A stretch of 64,000 nt of DNA from Bacillus sp. 123MFChir2 (GCF_000383235.1 NZ_KB910925.1:62001-126000), one strand, 5' to 3'. Counted from the stretch's first letter, positions 25,493 to 35,711 are shown. Program-made: numbers and translations. Notes: generated by a model from the sequence alone, not told the origin.

Positions 25493-26463
25493 TCAATATC
25501 AGCGGAATGAATATGATGTACAACCCCGTCATGATCTTCAAGTATAAGGACACCATCAACTGTAATTCCTTTTGCAATTCCCGTGATTGTATTTGTCATC
25601 GTCCGCGCTGTAATTTCTTTTCCAATACTCACAGCGTAACTTTCCCAAAGAAGCTTAATCACTGAAAAACCGCGTTCTAAATATTCTTTATATAGCTTTT
25701 CCATCTGCAAGAAAATTTGCTGCATCAGCTCAGCTCGTACAATTGCTTTTCCTGACTCAATTGCTAAAGAAGTAGCTATGTGCTGGATATCCTCAGCAAA
25801 ATGTTCTTGCTTTTGATTCACATTAATGCCAATTCCAATAATAACAGCATTAATTTTATCAGGATCTGCTTGCATTTCTGTTAAAATGCCAACTACTTTC
25901 TTCCCATTAATTAAAATATCATTCGGCCATTTAATGCCAACGGAAAGATTTGTGCATTTTTCAATGGCCTGCGCTACGCTAACAGCAGCTAGCAATGTTA
26001 ATTGCGGTGCTTGATGAATCGGAATTGCCGGGCGCAAAATAATGCTCATCCATACTCCTGTCCCTTTTGGCGAGTACCACTTTCTGCTTAATCGGCCACG
26101 ACCAGCTGTTTGCTCTTCAGCAACAACAACGGCTCCTTCAGCCGCTCCTTCATAAGCAAGACGAGCTGCAATTTGCTGTGTAGATGTTACCGATTCTTCA
26201 AAGTATACCGTTCGGCCTAAAAACTCTGTTTGTAAACCAAGCTGAATTTCATTTGCCGTTACTTTATCTGGTTTACTTGCAATGCGATAACCTAAGCGTC
26301 GTACAGCCTCTAGTTCATATCCTTCTTCTCTAAGGACCTCCATATGTTTCCACACAGCTGTTCTTGAGCATCCAAGCTTCTCACTAATCGTTTGTCCCGA
26401 TAGAAATTCGCCTTTAGCTTCAGAAAAGATTTGCAATAACTGTTTTCTTATAGCAGATTGCAT
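25483..26463 (-). CDS. birA: Biotin protein ligase / biotin operon repressor BirA
   Basis: A 326-residue bifunctional protein. The N-terminal winged helix (about 1-65) contains LGCSRTAVWKHMEVL. The ligase domain has the biotinyl-AMP loop AGRGRLSRKWYS and KWPNDILINGKKVVGIL, and a C-terminal SH3-like part. It attaches biotin to carboxylases and represses bio genes. The start MQSAIRK has AAGGAG ten bases before it and overlaps the end of cca. The final codons and TGA stop coincide with a repeat motif, TAAAGTGAAACT. Confidence 0.97.
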   Translation of the reverse strand: MQSAIRKQLLQIFSEAKGEFLSGQTISEKLGCSRTAVWKHMEVLREEGYELEAVRRLGYRIASKPDKVTANEIQLGLQTEFLGRTVYFEESVTSTQQIAARLAYEGAAEGAVVVAEEQTAGRGRLSRKWYSPKGTGVWMSIILRPAIPIHQAPQLTLLAAVSVAQAIEKCTNLSVGIKWPNDILINGKKVVGILTEMQADPDKINAVIIGIGINVNQKQEHFAEDIQHIATSLAIESGKAIVRAELMQQIFLQMEKLYKEYLERGFSVIKLLWESYAVSIGKEITARTMTNTITGIAKGITVDGVLILEDHDGVVHHIHSADIEVK

Positions 26464-27641
26464 GTATGCAGCCACTCCTTTATACACTCTTTCTCATTTT
26501 TTAATCGTCCGTATACGACTTCTTCTTCAATTTTTTGCAATGCATTTGCAACCCATGGTCCTGCCTGTTCCTTTGACCACGATAATAAATCGTTACCACT
26601 AACTCGCAACTCTTGACGATTAAAAATTGGTAAATCATCATATATCTTCTCTACATGACTGGCATTCGAAATTAAATATGTATTCATAATTCCTTCATAT
26701 ACACGCTCTGCCATAACAGCAATGTCTTTCCCCGCTTTATATAATAAAAGCGCATCCCACTCTTGTTTTTCTCGTGCTTTTACATATAATAAAACGGATA
26801 CAATCTCTTTTATTTTTTTATTCGAGAATTTCCATTGTCGTAAAAAAACAGATGGATGCTCTTCTCTCATACAATATAAAAAGAACGCCCACGACTCAAT
26901 ATCGCTTTTGAAAAAGTCCCAATCAAACTCTGCTGCTTTTGCAATATACTCCCCGCACATTTGTAAATAAGGTAAATGCTCATATAATTTCGTTTCTACC
27001 AATAACTGAAGTGCTTTTGCACAATGTGTACCAACAAGTAACTTTTCAAACTCAACTACAATTCTTTCAATTGCGATATGTTCTAGTAAATGTCCATATT
27101 CTATAATGGCTTGTTTCGTTCCTTCTTCTAAGGTAAAACCTAGTGTACTAACAAAGCGAATACCGCGCATCATTCGAAGGGCATCCTCTTGAAAGCGGTC
27201 GACTGGGTTTCCAACAGTTGCAATTTCCTTCTTAACAATTGCTTCTTGTCCGCCAAATAAATCAACTATTTCTCCCGTTTCTTTCATCGCAATTGCATTT
27301 ATTGTAAAATCCCGGCGTTGCAAATCTTCATCCAACGAGCGAACAAATTGTACGCTCGTCGGACGCCGAAAATCTTCATAGTCACCTTCTGTTCGAAACG
27401 TTGTTACTTCATATGGAATATCTTCATGTAAAACAATAACCGTTCCGTGTTCAATTCCAACAGGAACGTGCCGCGGAAATAGACGCATTACATCTTTTGG
27501 CAAAGCAGATGTCGCAATATCCATATCTCCAATTGTTCTACCAATGATATAATCGCGCACGCTCCCACCTACAAAATATGCTTCAAAGCCGTTCTCTGTT
27601 AACGTCTTAATAACTGAAGCCGCTCGTTTAAATCGTTCCAT
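26448..27641 (-). CDS. cca: CCA-adding tRNA nucleotidyltransferase
   Basis: A 397-residue class II CCA enzyme. The catalytic head shows [11 protein letters not shown] and DMDIATSA (metal-binding DxD), with [27 protein letters not shown]-like [14 protein letters not shown], and [16 protein letters not shown]. The helical body and tail follow. It restores the 3' CCA of tRNAs. The start MERFKRAA was chosen since AAGGG lies nine bases upstream; its beginning overlaps bshA and its end overlaps birA, implying tight coupling. Confidence 0.97.
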   Translation of the reverse strand: MERFKRAASVIKTLTENGFEAYFVGGSVRDYIIGRTIGDMDIATSALPKDVMRLFPRHVPVGIEHGTVIVLHEDIPYEVTTFRTEGDYEDFRRPTSVQFVRSLDEDLQRRDFTINAIAMKETGEIVDLFGGQEAIVKKEIATVGNPVDRFQEDALRMMRGIRFVSTLGFTLEEGTKQAIIEYGHLLEHIAIERIVVEFEKLLVGTHCAKALQLLVETKLYEHLPYLQMCGEYIAKAAEFDWDFFKSDIESWAFFLYCMREEHPSVFLRQWKFSNKKIKEIVSVLLYVKAREKQEWDALLLYKAGKDIAVMAERVYEGIMNTYLISNASHVEKIYDDLPIFNRQELRVSGNDLLSWSKEQAGPWVANALQKIEEEVVYGRLKNEKECIKEWLHTCNLL

Positions 27642-28773
27642 GTTTGTCATCCCTTAGTATGTCATAATAAATTGTTTCATATTGTGAAACTATCTCTTCT
27701 GAGCTAAATTGTTCGTTCACTACTTGCATAGAACGCTGCGCCATTTTACTATGTAATGCATCGTCTTGAAGAAGTAATAGTGCTTGTTGTGCGACACCTT
27801 CTGCATCTCCTACTTCACATATGTATCCCGTTTCTCCATGCTGAATGACTTCAGGGATTCCCCCAGTACGTGTACCAATACAAGGGACACCGCACGCCAT
27901 TGCTTCCAGTAATACGAGTCCAAAACTCTCTTTTTCAGACAACAGCAGCATTAGTTCGCTCATTGCCAGGAGTTCTGCTACATTATCTTGTTTTCCTAGA
28001 AATAAGACCCTGTCCTCAATTCCTAAATGCTTCACAAGCTGAACAATCGTACAAAACTCAGGACCATCACCAACAAGTAATAATTTCGCCTTTACTTGTT
28101 TTACAATGAGCGCAAATGATTTTACGACATCATGAACACGCTTTACCTTACGAAAGTTCGAAATATGAATTAATACTTTTTCGTCTTCTTGTATACCATA
28201 TTCTTTTCGTAACTGTGACATATCTCGCTGAAAATACACACGCTCGTCAATAAAATTATAAACTGTTTGAATTTCTTTTTGTGTTCTTATTAAATCATAC
28301 GTTTCTTCAATAAGTGAATGTGATACAGCCGTCACAACATCCGATTGTTCAATGCCAAAACGAATTAAATTATTGAGAGAAGGATCAGATCCTAATATGG
28401 TAATGTCTGTTCCATGCAATGTCGTGACAATTTTAACGTTCTCTCCAATCATTTGCTTCGCCAAATATGCACAAATCGCATGTGGAATTGCGTAATGTAC
28501 ATGCAATATATCTAACTTTTCTCTCTGCGCTACTTCTGCCATTTTACTCGCTAACGCTAAGTCATACGGAGGGTATTGAAAAACAGAATATTGATTCACT
28601 GTCACTTCATGAAAATAAATATTCGGATACACTTTATTTAAACGAAATGGCAATCCTGATGTAATAAAATGAATTTCATGTCCGCGCTCCGCTAATAATT
28701 TCCCTAATTCCGTCCCAACCACGCCAGAACCGCCAACAGAAGGATAACAAGTAATCCCTATTTTTAATTTCAT
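27628..28773 (-). CDS. bshA: BshA: GlcNAc:L-malate glycosyltransferase (bacillithiol step 1)
   Basis: A 381-residue GT4-family enzyme that joins UDP-GlcNAc to L-malate. The N-terminal half has [18 protein letters not shown] and [18 protein letters not shown]; the C-terminal nucleotide-sugar site has [20 protein letters not shown] with the catalytic Glu region. Its ATG overlaps the bshB1 stop (ATGA). The adjacent bshB1 confirms the pathway. Bacillithiol is the main low-molecular-weight thiol of Bacillus. Confidence 0.97.
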   Translation of the reverse strand: MKLKIGITCYPSVGGSGVVGTELGKLLAERGHEIHFITSGLPFRLNKVYPNIYFHEVTVNQYSVFQYPPYDLALASKMAEVAQREKLDILHVHYAIPHAICAYLAKQMIGENVKIVTTLHGTDITILGSDPSLNNLIRFGIEQSDVVTAVSHSLIEETYDLIRTQKEIQTVYNFIDERVYFQRDMSQLRKEYGIQEDEKVLIHISNFRKVKRVHDVVKSFALIVKQVKAKLLLVGDGPEFCTIVQLVKHLGIEDRVLFLGKQDNVAELLAMSELMLLLSEKESFGLVLLEAMACGVPCIGTRTGGIPEVIQHGETGYICEVGDAEGVAQQALLLLQDDALHSKMAQRSMQVVNEQFSSEEIVSQYETIYYDILRDDKHGTI

Positions 28774-29474
28774 TTTTCTCCCCCTATTAAATCTTCATCT
28801 AATAGAATTGATTTTTTGCTCATAAACCCTTCTGCATACTTCACGCCAACTTCTTTTCCAAACATTTTCTCCCGTGCTACAACTGTCTCTACATATCCTT
28901 CCGTCAACGGAGTAATCACACCGTCTGGTCCTTTTGTAAACTGACTTTCATACGCTTCTAGCGCAGCAATCTTATTAGAAATATAAGAACTGATATCAAT
29001 ACAAAAATCCGGTTTATGAAAACCATTAATCATGTAGAAATAAAGTGATTGTATCCGATGTGCAGGAAATTCCGGCATATATTTACGAATTCCTGCTGAA
29101 AATATAGCTTCTTCTACAAGTTTTGCACAGTTTGCATGATCTGGATGCCGATCTTCATAAAATGGTACGAAGACAAGCTGCGGTTTATATGTACGGACGA
29201 TCTTTACAATCTCTTGAATATACTCTTCCTTCATATAAAGACCTCGGTCTGGTATCGCTAAGTTCAAACGTTCCTGTACACCAAGTGTGCGAGCTGCTTT
29301 CATCGCTTCCTGTTTTCTCAGTTCCACCGTTCCATTGGAAGAAAGATTTGCCTCTGTTAAATCACAAATCCCTACTTTATATCCTTGTTTCGTATATTTT
29401 GCAATTGTACCCGCCATACCGATTTCAACATCATCGGCATGGGCGCCGAAAGCTAAAATATGTAATCCGCTCAT
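28770..29474 (-). CDS. bshB1: BshB1: GlcNAc-malate deacetylase (bacillithiol step 2)
   Basis: A 234-residue zinc deacetylase of the LmbE/PIG-L family. The metal and catalytic motif AHADDVEIG is at residues 11-19, with a second histidine site in [13 protein letters not shown]. It deacetylates GlcNAc-malate to GlcN-malate. Start ATG after a GAGGGGAATAAC site. It lies directly after mgsA and overlaps bshA by four bases, the standard Bacillus order. Confidence 0.97.
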   Translation of the reverse strand: MSGLHILAFGAHADDVEIGMAGTIAKYTKQGYKVGICDLTEANLSSNGTVELRKQEAMKAARTLGVQERLNLAIPDRGLYMKEEYIQEIVKIVRTYKPQLVFVPFYEDRHPDHANCAKLVEEAIFSAGIRKYMPEFPAHRIQSLYFYMINGFHKPDFCIDISSYISNKIAALEAYESQFTKGPDGVITPLTEGYVETVVAREKMFGKEVGVKYAEGFMSKKSILLDEDLIGGEK

Positions 29475-29475
29475 G

Positions 29476-29880
29476 TTATTCCCCTCGTTTTCGTAGCTTT
29501 CGATAATCTAAATCACCGCGCTCTAATGCATGCATTAAAAGCTCCGCACTTGCCATATTCGTTGCAAGTGGAATGGAATACACATCACATAAACGAAGAA
29601 GTGCATTCACATCAGGTTCATGTGGCTGTGATGTCAACGGATCACGGAAGAAGATCACCATGTCTAAATCATTTTTTGCAATCATTGCACCAATTTCTTG
29701 ATCTCCACCAAGCGGACCAGATTGATATCTTGTCACAGACATACCTGTTGCCTCCATAATTCGAAGACCTGTCGTTCCTGTTGCAAACAACATATGCTTT
29801 TCTAAAATAGGCTGGTATGCATACGCAAACGAGACCATATCATTTTTCTTTTTATCATGGGCAATTAAGGCAATCTTCAT
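29476..29880 (-). CDS. mgsA: Methylglyoxal synthase
   Basis: A 134-residue enzyme converting dihydroxyacetone phosphate to methylglyoxal and phosphate. Motifs: [36 protein letters not shown] with the catalytic Asp region, and [15 protein letters not shown]. The second of two ATGs was chosen because AAGGGG is about nine bases before it. Its neighbour bshB1 makes bacillithiol, the thiol used to detoxify methylglyoxal, so the pairing is functionally sensible. Confidence 0.97.
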   Translation of the reverse strand: MKIALIAHDKKKNDMVSFAYAYQPILEKHMLFATGTTGLRIMEATGMSVTRYQSGPLGGDQEIGAMIAKNDLDMVIFFRDPLTSQPHEPDVNALLRLCDVYSIPLATNMASAELLMHALERGDLDYRKLRKRGE

Positions 29881-29894
29881 CTTCATTTTCCCCT

Positions 29895-30695
29895 TTAGTC
29901 AATAATATTTTCTAAGCCATATACAAGATGATCTAAATTCATCACTGTTTCAATAGAAAGTTTTACTCCTGACATAAATGATGCACGGTTAAAGGAATCG
30001 TGACGAATTGTTAACATTTGTCCATCTCCGCCAAATAGTACTTCTTGATGTGCAATTAATCCTGGTAAACGTACACTATGAATATGAATGCCATCGACAT
30101 TTGCACCGCGTGCACCTTCTAATTGTTCCGTTTCATCCGGATGCCCTTGTTGTTTTGATTCACGATTTTGACGAATTAAATCCGCCGTTTTCACAGCTGT
30201 ACCAGACGGAGCATCTAACTTTTGATCGTGATGTAATTCAATAATTTCAACATCTTGAAAATACTTCGCTGCCAGTTGTGAAAACTTCATCATTAAAACT
30301 GCGCCAACCGCAAAGTTTGGTGCAATGATTGTACCAACTTGTTTTTCTTTTGCTGTTTCTGTTAATTGTTGCAATTCTTCTTCTGTAAAACCTGTTGTTC
30401 CGATTACTGAACGAATCCCTCGCTCTACCGCAAGTGTTACATGTTTTTTCCCGATTTCTGGTGTTGTTAAATCTAGTAAAACATCTGCTTCTACTTCATC
30501 TAAACAAGTATGTAAATCTGCATAAATTGGAGCATCTATGTTAGGTAATCCAGCAATGTCAGAAACTTTCTTTCCACCATGTTTATAATCAACAGCAGCA
30601 ACTAAATTGAAATGCGGTGTTCTTTCCATAAGAAGTACAGCCTCTTGACCCATACGCCCTCTCGGTCCTGCAATAATCACTTTAATTTCTTTCAT
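29895..30695 (-). CDS. dapB: 4-hydroxy-tetrahydrodipicolinate reductase
   Basis: A 266-residue NAD(P)H enzyme of lysine and dipicolinate synthesis, the latter needed for spores. The nucleotide-binding loop [11 protein letters not shown], the catalytic segment [17 protein letters not shown] and the C-terminal [16 protein letters not shown] are visible. Its ATG overlaps the ypjD stop codon (TAATG). Start and length agree with Bacillus DapB. Confidence 0.97.
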   Translation of the reverse strand: MKEIKVIIAGPRGRMGQEAVLLMERTPHFNLVAAVDYKHGGKKVSDIAGLPNIDAPIYADLHTCLDEVEADVLLDLTTPEIGKKHVTLAVERGIRSVIGTTGFTEEELQQLTETAKEKQVGTIIAPNFAVGAVLMMKFSQLAAKYFQDVEIIELHHDQKLDAPSGTAVKTADLIRQNRESKQQGHPDETEQLEGARGANVDGIHIHSVRLPGLIAHQEVLFGGDGQMLTIRHDSFNRASFMSGVKLSIETVMNLDHLVYGLENIID

Positions 30696-31036
30696 TATTC
30701 TGTCTCTCCCTCATCTTTACGTGTCCAGCGATCTTTATCACGCGTATTAAATTTTTCCATAACTATATTATGAGCCGTTTCTAAATCAATGTTTAAGCTA
30801 TTTGCCATACAGATCATCACAAATAACACATCGCCAAGCTCTTCTTCAATCGTGCGCTCTTTTTCTGTGCTTTTCTTTGGTTTTTCACCATAATAATGAT
30901 TAATTTCCCTCGCAAGCTCTCCCATCTCTTCTGTCAAACGAGCTAGCATCGCAAGCGGACTAAAGTATCCTTCTTTAAATTGACCAATATATGCATCTAC
31001 TTCCTTTTGCATATCTTTCATCGTTTTTTGTTCCAT
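30695..31036 (-). CDS. ypjD: MazG-like nucleotide pyrophosphohydrolase YpjD
   Basis: A 113-residue all-alpha NTP pyrophosphohydrolase-type protein. The metal-binding EExxE and ExxD motifs are visible as [12 protein letters not shown] and [17 protein letters not shown]. The start MEQKTMKD was chosen since GAGGTGA lies six bases upstream; a longer frame to 31093 has no site. First gene of the long ypjD-dapB-mgsA-bshB1-bshA-cca-birA operon. The natural nucleotide substrate is unknown. Confidence 0.92.
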   Translation of the reverse strand: MEQKTMKDMQKEVDAYIGQFKEGYFSPLAMLARLTEEMGELAREINHYYGEKPKKSTEKERTIEEELGDVLFVMICMANSLNIDLETAHNIVMEKFNTRDKDRWTRKDEGETE

Positions 31037-31179
31037 GTTATTCACCTCAAATCCTTCAATTATCATGTTAGCCAATTCATAGCGATTTGACAAATGTTAT
31101 CGCTTATTTATCACGTTTTTGAGGATACAAATTTCCTTATGATTTTAAAAAGAACAACCTCCTCTTTCTCCATGCTCAA

Positions 31180-31395
31180 TATATATAAATCCAAATTGGA
31201 TTTTGGGCACACAAGTCGCCGCCATGCTAAGCAAAAAGTAACCTGCTACTTTCTTCCTCTCTTTGTTTAAACATCGCATGTGGCAGAAATAGGAACTGAC
31301 CGCATCTACCCATGGTCAGATGCTCTCGTCCATCTAAAAGAAAAGGATTTTATGTCAGGTCTTCAATTTGTATTTATATATATGAAGTTTCCTTG
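31180..31395 (+). repeat. Dispersed repeat, family A copy 4
   Basis: In the gene-free stretch 31037-31470, this block has the family A order: GCCGCCATGCTAAGCAAAA, TTTGTTTAAACATCGCATG, GACCGCATCTACCCATGGTC, TGCTCTCGTCCATCTAAAA, TTTTATGTCAGGTCTTCAAT, ending in TTTATATATA. The rest of the gap must hold the divergent promoters of ypjD and the YitT-type gene. Confidence 0.8.
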
Positions 31396-31470
31396 CCAAT
31401 TTTTCTATATATTACGTATACTATCCATAAGAACAAGCTAAGATTATCACTACATACTAGGGGGATTTGT

Positions 31471-32352
31471 ATGAAACTAAATTTAAAAATCCAAAACATT
31501 CTTTTCATTCTAGTTGGTTCCGCTATTTTCTCATTTGGCATCGTTAATATTAATATTGAAAACCATCTAGCAGAAGGCGGTTTTACTGGAATTACATTGC
31601 TGCTTTACTTTCTATTTTCACTGGATCCTTCCTATACAAACTTACTCTTAAATATACCAATCTTTTTTATCGGTTGGAAAATGCTTGGTCGTACGACATT
31701 TTTTTATACATTAATTGGAACATTTAGTGTTTCATTATTTCTTTGGGTGTTTCAGCGTTATGATGTGTTTAATTTACATTTAAACTTACAAAACGATATG
31801 ACACTTGCCGCTTTGTTTGCTGGTTTATTTATCGGAGTTGGATTAGGAATAATTTTCAAGTATGGCGGCACAACTGGCGGTGTTGATATTATTGCACGAT
31901 TAGCTCATAAATATATCGGCTGGAGTATGGGAAAAACGATGTTTATGTTTGATGCTGTTGTCATTATCTTATCAATCCTCACATATTTATCATACCGACA
32001 AGGAATGTATACATTAGTTGCTGTCTTTATCGGGGCAAAAGTTATTGATTTTATGCAAGAAGGGGCCTACGCTGCAAAAGGAGCAACAATTATATCTGAG
32101 AAAAATGATGAAATTGCCGAAAAAATTTTATCAGAGATGGACCGCGGAGCAACTTTCTTAAAAGGAATCGGCACATACACAAAAACGGAACGACACGTTT
32201 TATATTGCGTGGTTGCAAAAAATGAAATTGTAAAACTGAAAAGCATTATTACATCTGTTGATCCTCACGCTTTCGTTGCTGTCAGTGATGTGCATGATGT
32301 TGTTGGGGAAGGATTTACGCTTGATGAGAACAAAAATCCGTTACACAATTAA
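31471..32352 (+). CDS. ypjC: YitT-family membrane protein (YpjC)
   Basis: A 293-residue integral membrane protein: five to six membrane segments in the first 200 residues (for example ILFILVGSAIFSFGIV, LLLYFLFSL, FIGVGLGIIFKYGG) with the YitT motif GGTTGGVDIIARL, then a cytoplasmic DUF2179 domain (MDRGATFLKGIGTYTKTE, LKSIITSVDPHAFVAVSDV). Transport substrate unknown. The start has AGGGGGA five bases before it; an apparent extension to 31312 runs through a repeat and is not credible. Confidence 0.9.
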   Translation: MKLNLKIQNILFILVGSAIFSFGIVNINIENHLAEGGFTGITLLLYFLFSLDPSYTNLLLNIPIFFIGWKMLGRTTFFYTLIGTFSVSLFLWVFQRYDVFNLHLNLQNDMTLAALFAGLFIGVGLGIIFKYGGTTGGVDIIARLAHKYIGWSMGKTMFMFDAVVIILSILTYLSYRQGMYTLVAVFIGAKVIDFMQEGAYAAKGATIISEKNDEIAEKILSEMDRGATFLKGIGTYTKTERHVLYCVVAKNEIVKLKSIITSVDPHAFVAVSDVHDVVGEGFTLDENKNPLHN

Positions 32353-32389
32353 CTATACGAGTCATTAAAAAACACATAAAAAAACTTTC

Positions 32390-32537
32390 TTTTTTATGGT
32401 GGACGAGAGTCTCTGGCCGCCCATAGAAGCGGTCAGGACTTTTTTTGGCCGCATGCGACGTTTCAAACAAAGCGAGAAAGCAAGTAGCGGGCTTGTTGTA
32501 TTTACATAGCAGCGACTTAGATGCTAAAACATTTAAT
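32390..32537 (-). repeat. Dispersed repeat, family A copy 5 (inverted)
   Basis: GGACGAGAGTCTCTGGCCGC then CATAGAAGCGGTCAGGACTT and GCATGCGACGTTTCAAACAAAG, ending CATAGCAGCGACTTAGATGC, is the inverse of the copy at 31180-31395. The two copies bracket ypjC in opposite orientations. The right end abuts the stop codon of the downstream UDG gene. Confidence 0.8.
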
Positions 32538-33169
32538 TAAATATGCTCCCTCAATTTTTCTAAATCCTCATAAATCAATTCCAATAAACTGCGATTATAA
32601 AAAATTGAAGCCGGATGGAATGTGGGGAAAATTGTATAAGCTTTCTCTGTCCAAGTATAGGTTGTGCTATTAGGATTTCCTAGTCGGCGAACAGGTTGCG
32701 TACACAATTGGCCATGCATCTCTGACACCTTTTTGTCGGAACCAACTAAACGTTTGAGGGCAATGTTTCCTAGTGTAACAATAATAGGCACTTGAATATG
32801 CTCAATTTCGTAATCTAAAATGGGAGCGTGAGCAAGTATTTCCTGCTGATTTGGCGTACGGTTGTATTTCCGCTTTACGATTTCTCCGTTCCGTTCTCGT
32901 TTCTCGCCCCATTTATACGGTCGACTACGCACTACACTCGTAATGTATACTTCTTCTCTCGTTATACTAATTCGCTTTAGAAAATCCATAAGTTGCTTAC
33001 CAGCTCTTCCGCTAAAAGGTATCCCGTTATGAATTTCTGTTTCCCCTGGCGCTTCTCCTACTAGCATCATTTTTGGATGTTGTGGCCCTTGTCCATATAC
33101 AAAACCTTCAACAGGATAGGGAGACATTCGCTCTCTCACTTGCTCCACTAATTGCTCTGGATATTTCAT
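32537..33169 (-). CDS. Uracil-DNA glycosylase superfamily protein (family 4/5-like, no Fe-S cysteines)
   Basis: A 210-residue protein with UDG motif A-like VGEAPGETEIHNGIPFSGRAGK near residue 38 and the C-terminal FHPAS motif (FPTFHPASIFYN). ITSVVRSRPYK and PIIVTLGNIALKRL also fit. Known family 4 enzymes have four cysteines for a 4Fe-4S cluster; only one Cys (in GQLCTQP) is seen, so it may belong to a cluster-less branch. The start MKYPEQL has AAGGGGTG six bases before it. Uracil removal activity is inferred. Confidence 0.85.
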   Translation of the reverse strand: MKYPEQLVEQVRERMSPYPVEGFVYGQGPQHPKMMLVGEAPGETEIHNGIPFSGRAGKQLMDFLKRISITREEVYITSVVRSRPYKWGEKRERNGEIVKRKYNRTPNQQEILAHAPILDYEIEHIQVPIIVTLGNIALKRLVGSDKKVSEMHGQLCTQPVRRLGNPNSTTYTWTEKAYTIFPTFHPASIFYNRSLLELIYEDLEKLREHI

Positions 33170-33310
33170 GTTTATCACCCCTTGCATATTTTACTTTGAT
33201 TGAAACCCTATTCTTCTTACACCAATTTAAAATAGACAAATTTCTTCTCCCTTTACATTACATATTTATAGTAGCATCTCTTATTATTATCATAAAAACA
33301 AAAATACAAA

Positions 33311-33341
33311 AGAAAAAAGACTATCAAAATCGATAGTCTTT
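33311..33341 (-). terminator. Terminator after the YugP-type gene
   Basis: AAAGACTATC-loop-GATAGTCTTT followed by a T6 run on the minus strand; the stem includes part of the stop codon of the gene ending at 33340. Confidence 0.8.
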
Positions 33342-34023
33342 AATCATCATTACGTTGCATTCCTGTATATATTAATACAAGACGAAGCAATTCAAATACT
33401 GCTACGGCCGCTGCTGCGACATACGTAAGTGCTGCTGCATTTAATACTTTACGAGCTTGTCCATATTCATCCGTTGATACAATACCAAGTGTTTCAATTT
33501 GCTTCATTGCCCGTTTTGATGCATCAAATTCAACCGGTAATGTAATAAGTTGGAATAACACACCTGCTGCCATCAGGATAATTCCTAAGAACAATAAGTT
33601 TGCCATATGCGCAAACATACCAATCATAATGAAAACCCATGACATGTTTGAACCAAAATTTGCAACAGGAACAAAAGAATGACGGAAACGCATAAAGTTA
33701 TAATCTTTTGCATCTTGAATTGCATGCCCAACTTCATGTGCAGCTACTGCTGTCCCTGCTACAGAATGACCATAATAGTTATCTGTTGATAAACGAACTG
33801 TTTTCGATCTTGGGTCATAATGGTCAGATAAATGTCCTGGTGTTTCTTCTACCGCTACATTGTACAAACCATTCTCATCTAAAATCTTACGAGCCACTTC
33901 TGCTCCTGTCATACCAGAAGTTGAATACACTTGTGAGTATTTACTATATGCGCTGCGTACTCTAGACTGTGCATACATCGGTATGATCATGATGATAGCA
34001 AAGTAAATTAAGTAGAAACCCAT
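33340..34023 (-). CDS. YugP-type membrane zinc metallopeptidase
   Basis: A 227-residue membrane protein with an HEVGHAIQDAKDY zinc motif near residue 97 and hydrophobic segments at the N-terminus (FYLIYFAIIMIIPMY), centre (WVFIMIGMFAHMANLLFLGIILMAAGVLF) and C-terminus (LTYVAAAAVAVFELL). This architecture matches the YugP neutral zinc metallopeptidase family; substrates are unknown. Of two adjacent ATGs the second has better spacing from GGGAGG. Separated from the UDG gene by a terminator, so monocistronic. Confidence 0.9.
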   Translation of the reverse strand: MGFYLIYFAIIMIIPMYAQSRVRSAYSKYSQVYSTSGMTGAEVARKILDENGLYNVAVEETPGHLSDHYDPRSKTVRLSTDNYYGHSVAGTAVAAHEVGHAIQDAKDYNFMRFRHSFVPVANFGSNMSWVFIMIGMFAHMANLLFLGIILMAAGVLFQLITLPVEFDASKRAMKQIETLGIVSTDEYGQARKVLNAAALTYVAAAAVAVFELLRLVLIYTGMQRNDD

Positions 34024-34144
34024 CATGAACCTCCCATACATTTTTGTTATATAGTAATAACCATTCTATTTTCTTCACATAATATTGTCAACAAAGAAAC
34101 CTTACAACATCGTTTCTATCTTTCACCTCATTTGAAAAACAACC

Positions 34145-34927
34145 TTATCTATTTTTGGAATGCAACGTACTTTTTTGTTTCTCTTTTTCTCCTTTATATT
34201 TTCTCCAGCCAACATACGTTAATGTAAAAATAATAATTCCACCAGTTACAATCATAAACCATATGAGTGAAGAATCGACTTCATCCTTTTTCGCTGTATG
34301 AAAAATTTTTTTCAAATCATCTTTTATAATTTTCACTTGTGTTTGTCCGCTCTTATTTTGGATCATCATATAACGAAATTCATCTAAATACGACAAATGC
34401 GAATTCACACGTTGCAACTCTTCTTCTGGCAAATCAATCATTAAACTTGGATAAATAATATCAAATTCATGCAAAAATACGTTTAATACTTGTTGAAAAC
34501 GATTATGTTCTTCCTTTTGCAGTGCATTTTCAACTTTTCCAAATGCACTCATTACATTTTCTTCTCTTTCCATCCAAAGCGGCTGATATTTCGACACTTC
34601 TGCATCTAACACAAGACGAAGTGCAAGCACATCATCTATTTTTATTTGTTTATGAATCCCTTGTCTTTCTAATGATTGCATTGCTTTATCATAAGCAAGG
34701 GAAATCACCCGAATATGTTCAGGTACTATTTTCTTTTTTTGATCATCGGTTAAAAATTGCTGAGAAAAGTGCGTTAATAGTTGCGTCGCTTTGTCATACT
34801 CTTCTTGTTTTACAAATTGGAGCGAGTCATCTAACAACCCAGTTAGCTCATTCCAGGTAGCTGCATATATCCGAATAGGAAACAATATAAACATAAACGC
34901 TATAATTCCAGCTAATACTTTTTTCAT
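34145..34927 (-). CDS. ypjB: Sporulation protein YpjB
   Basis: A 260-residue protein with a signal sequence (MKKVLAGIIAFMFILFPIRI), a helical extracytoplasmic domain (about 25-215, including WNELTGLLDDSLQFVKQEEYDKA) and a C-terminal membrane segment (SLIWFMIVTGGIIIFTLTYVGW). This matches YpjB, a sporulation-linked protein of unknown mechanism. The start at MKKVL has GGGGGGACAAG upstream. It lies in a membrane-protein cluster with the lit-like gene and ypjA, all minus strand. Confidence 0.88.
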   Translation of the reverse strand: MKKVLAGIIAFMFILFPIRIYAATWNELTGLLDDSLQFVKQEEYDKATQLLTHFSQQFLTDDQKKKIVPEHIRVISLAYDKAMQSLERQGIHKQIKIDDVLALRLVLDAEVSKYQPLWMEREENVMSAFGKVENALQKEEHNRFQQVLNVFLHEFDIIYPSLMIDLPEEELQRVNSHLSYLDEFRYMMIQNKSGQTQVKIIKDDLKKIFHTAKKDEVDSSLIWFMIVTGGIIIFTLTYVGWRKYKGEKEKQKSTLHSKNR

Positions 34928-35012
34928 TCTTGTCCCCCCTATAGCTTCTAGTACAATATATGAACTAGTGGACAAGAATAGACCTTGAACCGCTCCCAAT
35001 TAAAGTGAACGT

Positions 35013-35711
35013 TTACTTTTCCGTTGTGGCGTTGCGAATTCCTGTATACACTCCTCTCTTTTTCATAAAAAAACGATATAAACTATAACAACAAGCACTC
35101 CCAAATAAAATTAGTAATAAAATGATACATGCTGCATGCATAAAGAATTGTTCTGGCAACATACGAATAATTGGATCAGTCTCTGGATCAAACAACCAAT
35201 AATCGTTTTGAAAAAGAAGTTCATGAAAAAATACAAAACTCTTTTCAAAATTGATTGAAATTGGGAGTATGAGTACGATCGGGAAGACAATTGTATGAAT
35301 CGCTGCATAGAACAAAAACTTTTCCTTTTGTTTTCGTATTAGATAAACTCCCCCAATACAAGATATACAAATACCCATATACATAGCATATTGAATTGCA
35401 ACAAGAATATTTTTCACATCAACAAAATGAATTCTTCCCTTCTCAGACATTTCTAAAGTTGGAAAATGTAATGGTTTATTATAAAAAGGAGAAAAATAAG
35501 CAATAAGCGCATCATAATTTTGAATAATTGCTTCTTTTGTCATACTTGCCATTTGCGGTATATTTAACATGTCAATCTCTACGTAATAAATCCCTTTCCC
35601 ATATACAACACACATAACTGCGATTGAGAAGATACTAAAAGCAATACAAAAAGGCACAATACATAATAAGACCCCATTCCAAATTTTCGAATATACGCTA
35701 TGTGAATTCAT
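35013..35711 (-). CDS. lit: DUF1461/TIGR01906 membrane protein, Lit-type lipoprotein transacylase
   Basis: A 232-residue membrane protein with about four segments (11-38, 102-124, 133-152, 192-212). The large first loop has NYDALIAYFSPFYNKPL and MSEKGRIHFVDVK; the C-terminal half has FFHELLFQNDYWLFDPETD and PIIRMLPEQFF. These match the DUF1461 family that includes Lit, which moves an acyl chain from the diacylglyceryl moiety to the lipoprotein N-terminus, making lyso-lipoproteins; Lit is known in Enterococcus and B. cereus. It lies between ypjA and ypjB, where I recall no extra gene in B. subtilis. Activity inferred from family. Confidence 0.8.
   Translation of the reverse strand: MNSHSVYSKIWNGVLLCIVPFCIAFSIFSIAVMCVVYGKGIYYVEIDMLNIPQMASMTKEAIIQNYDALIAYFSPFYNKPLHFPTLEMSEKGRIHFVDVKNILVAIQYAMYMGICISCIGGVYLIRKQKEKFLFYAAIHTIVFPIVLILPISINFEKSFVFFHELLFQNDYWLFDPETDPIIRMLPEQFFMHAACIILLLILFGSACCYSLYRFFMKKRGVYTGIRNATTEK

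Noticed and set aside
31312-31470. N-terminal extension of the YitT-type protein
   Set aside because: It lies in a family A repeat and lacks a ribosome site, whereas the ATG at 31471 has AGGGGGA and begins the conserved family sequence.
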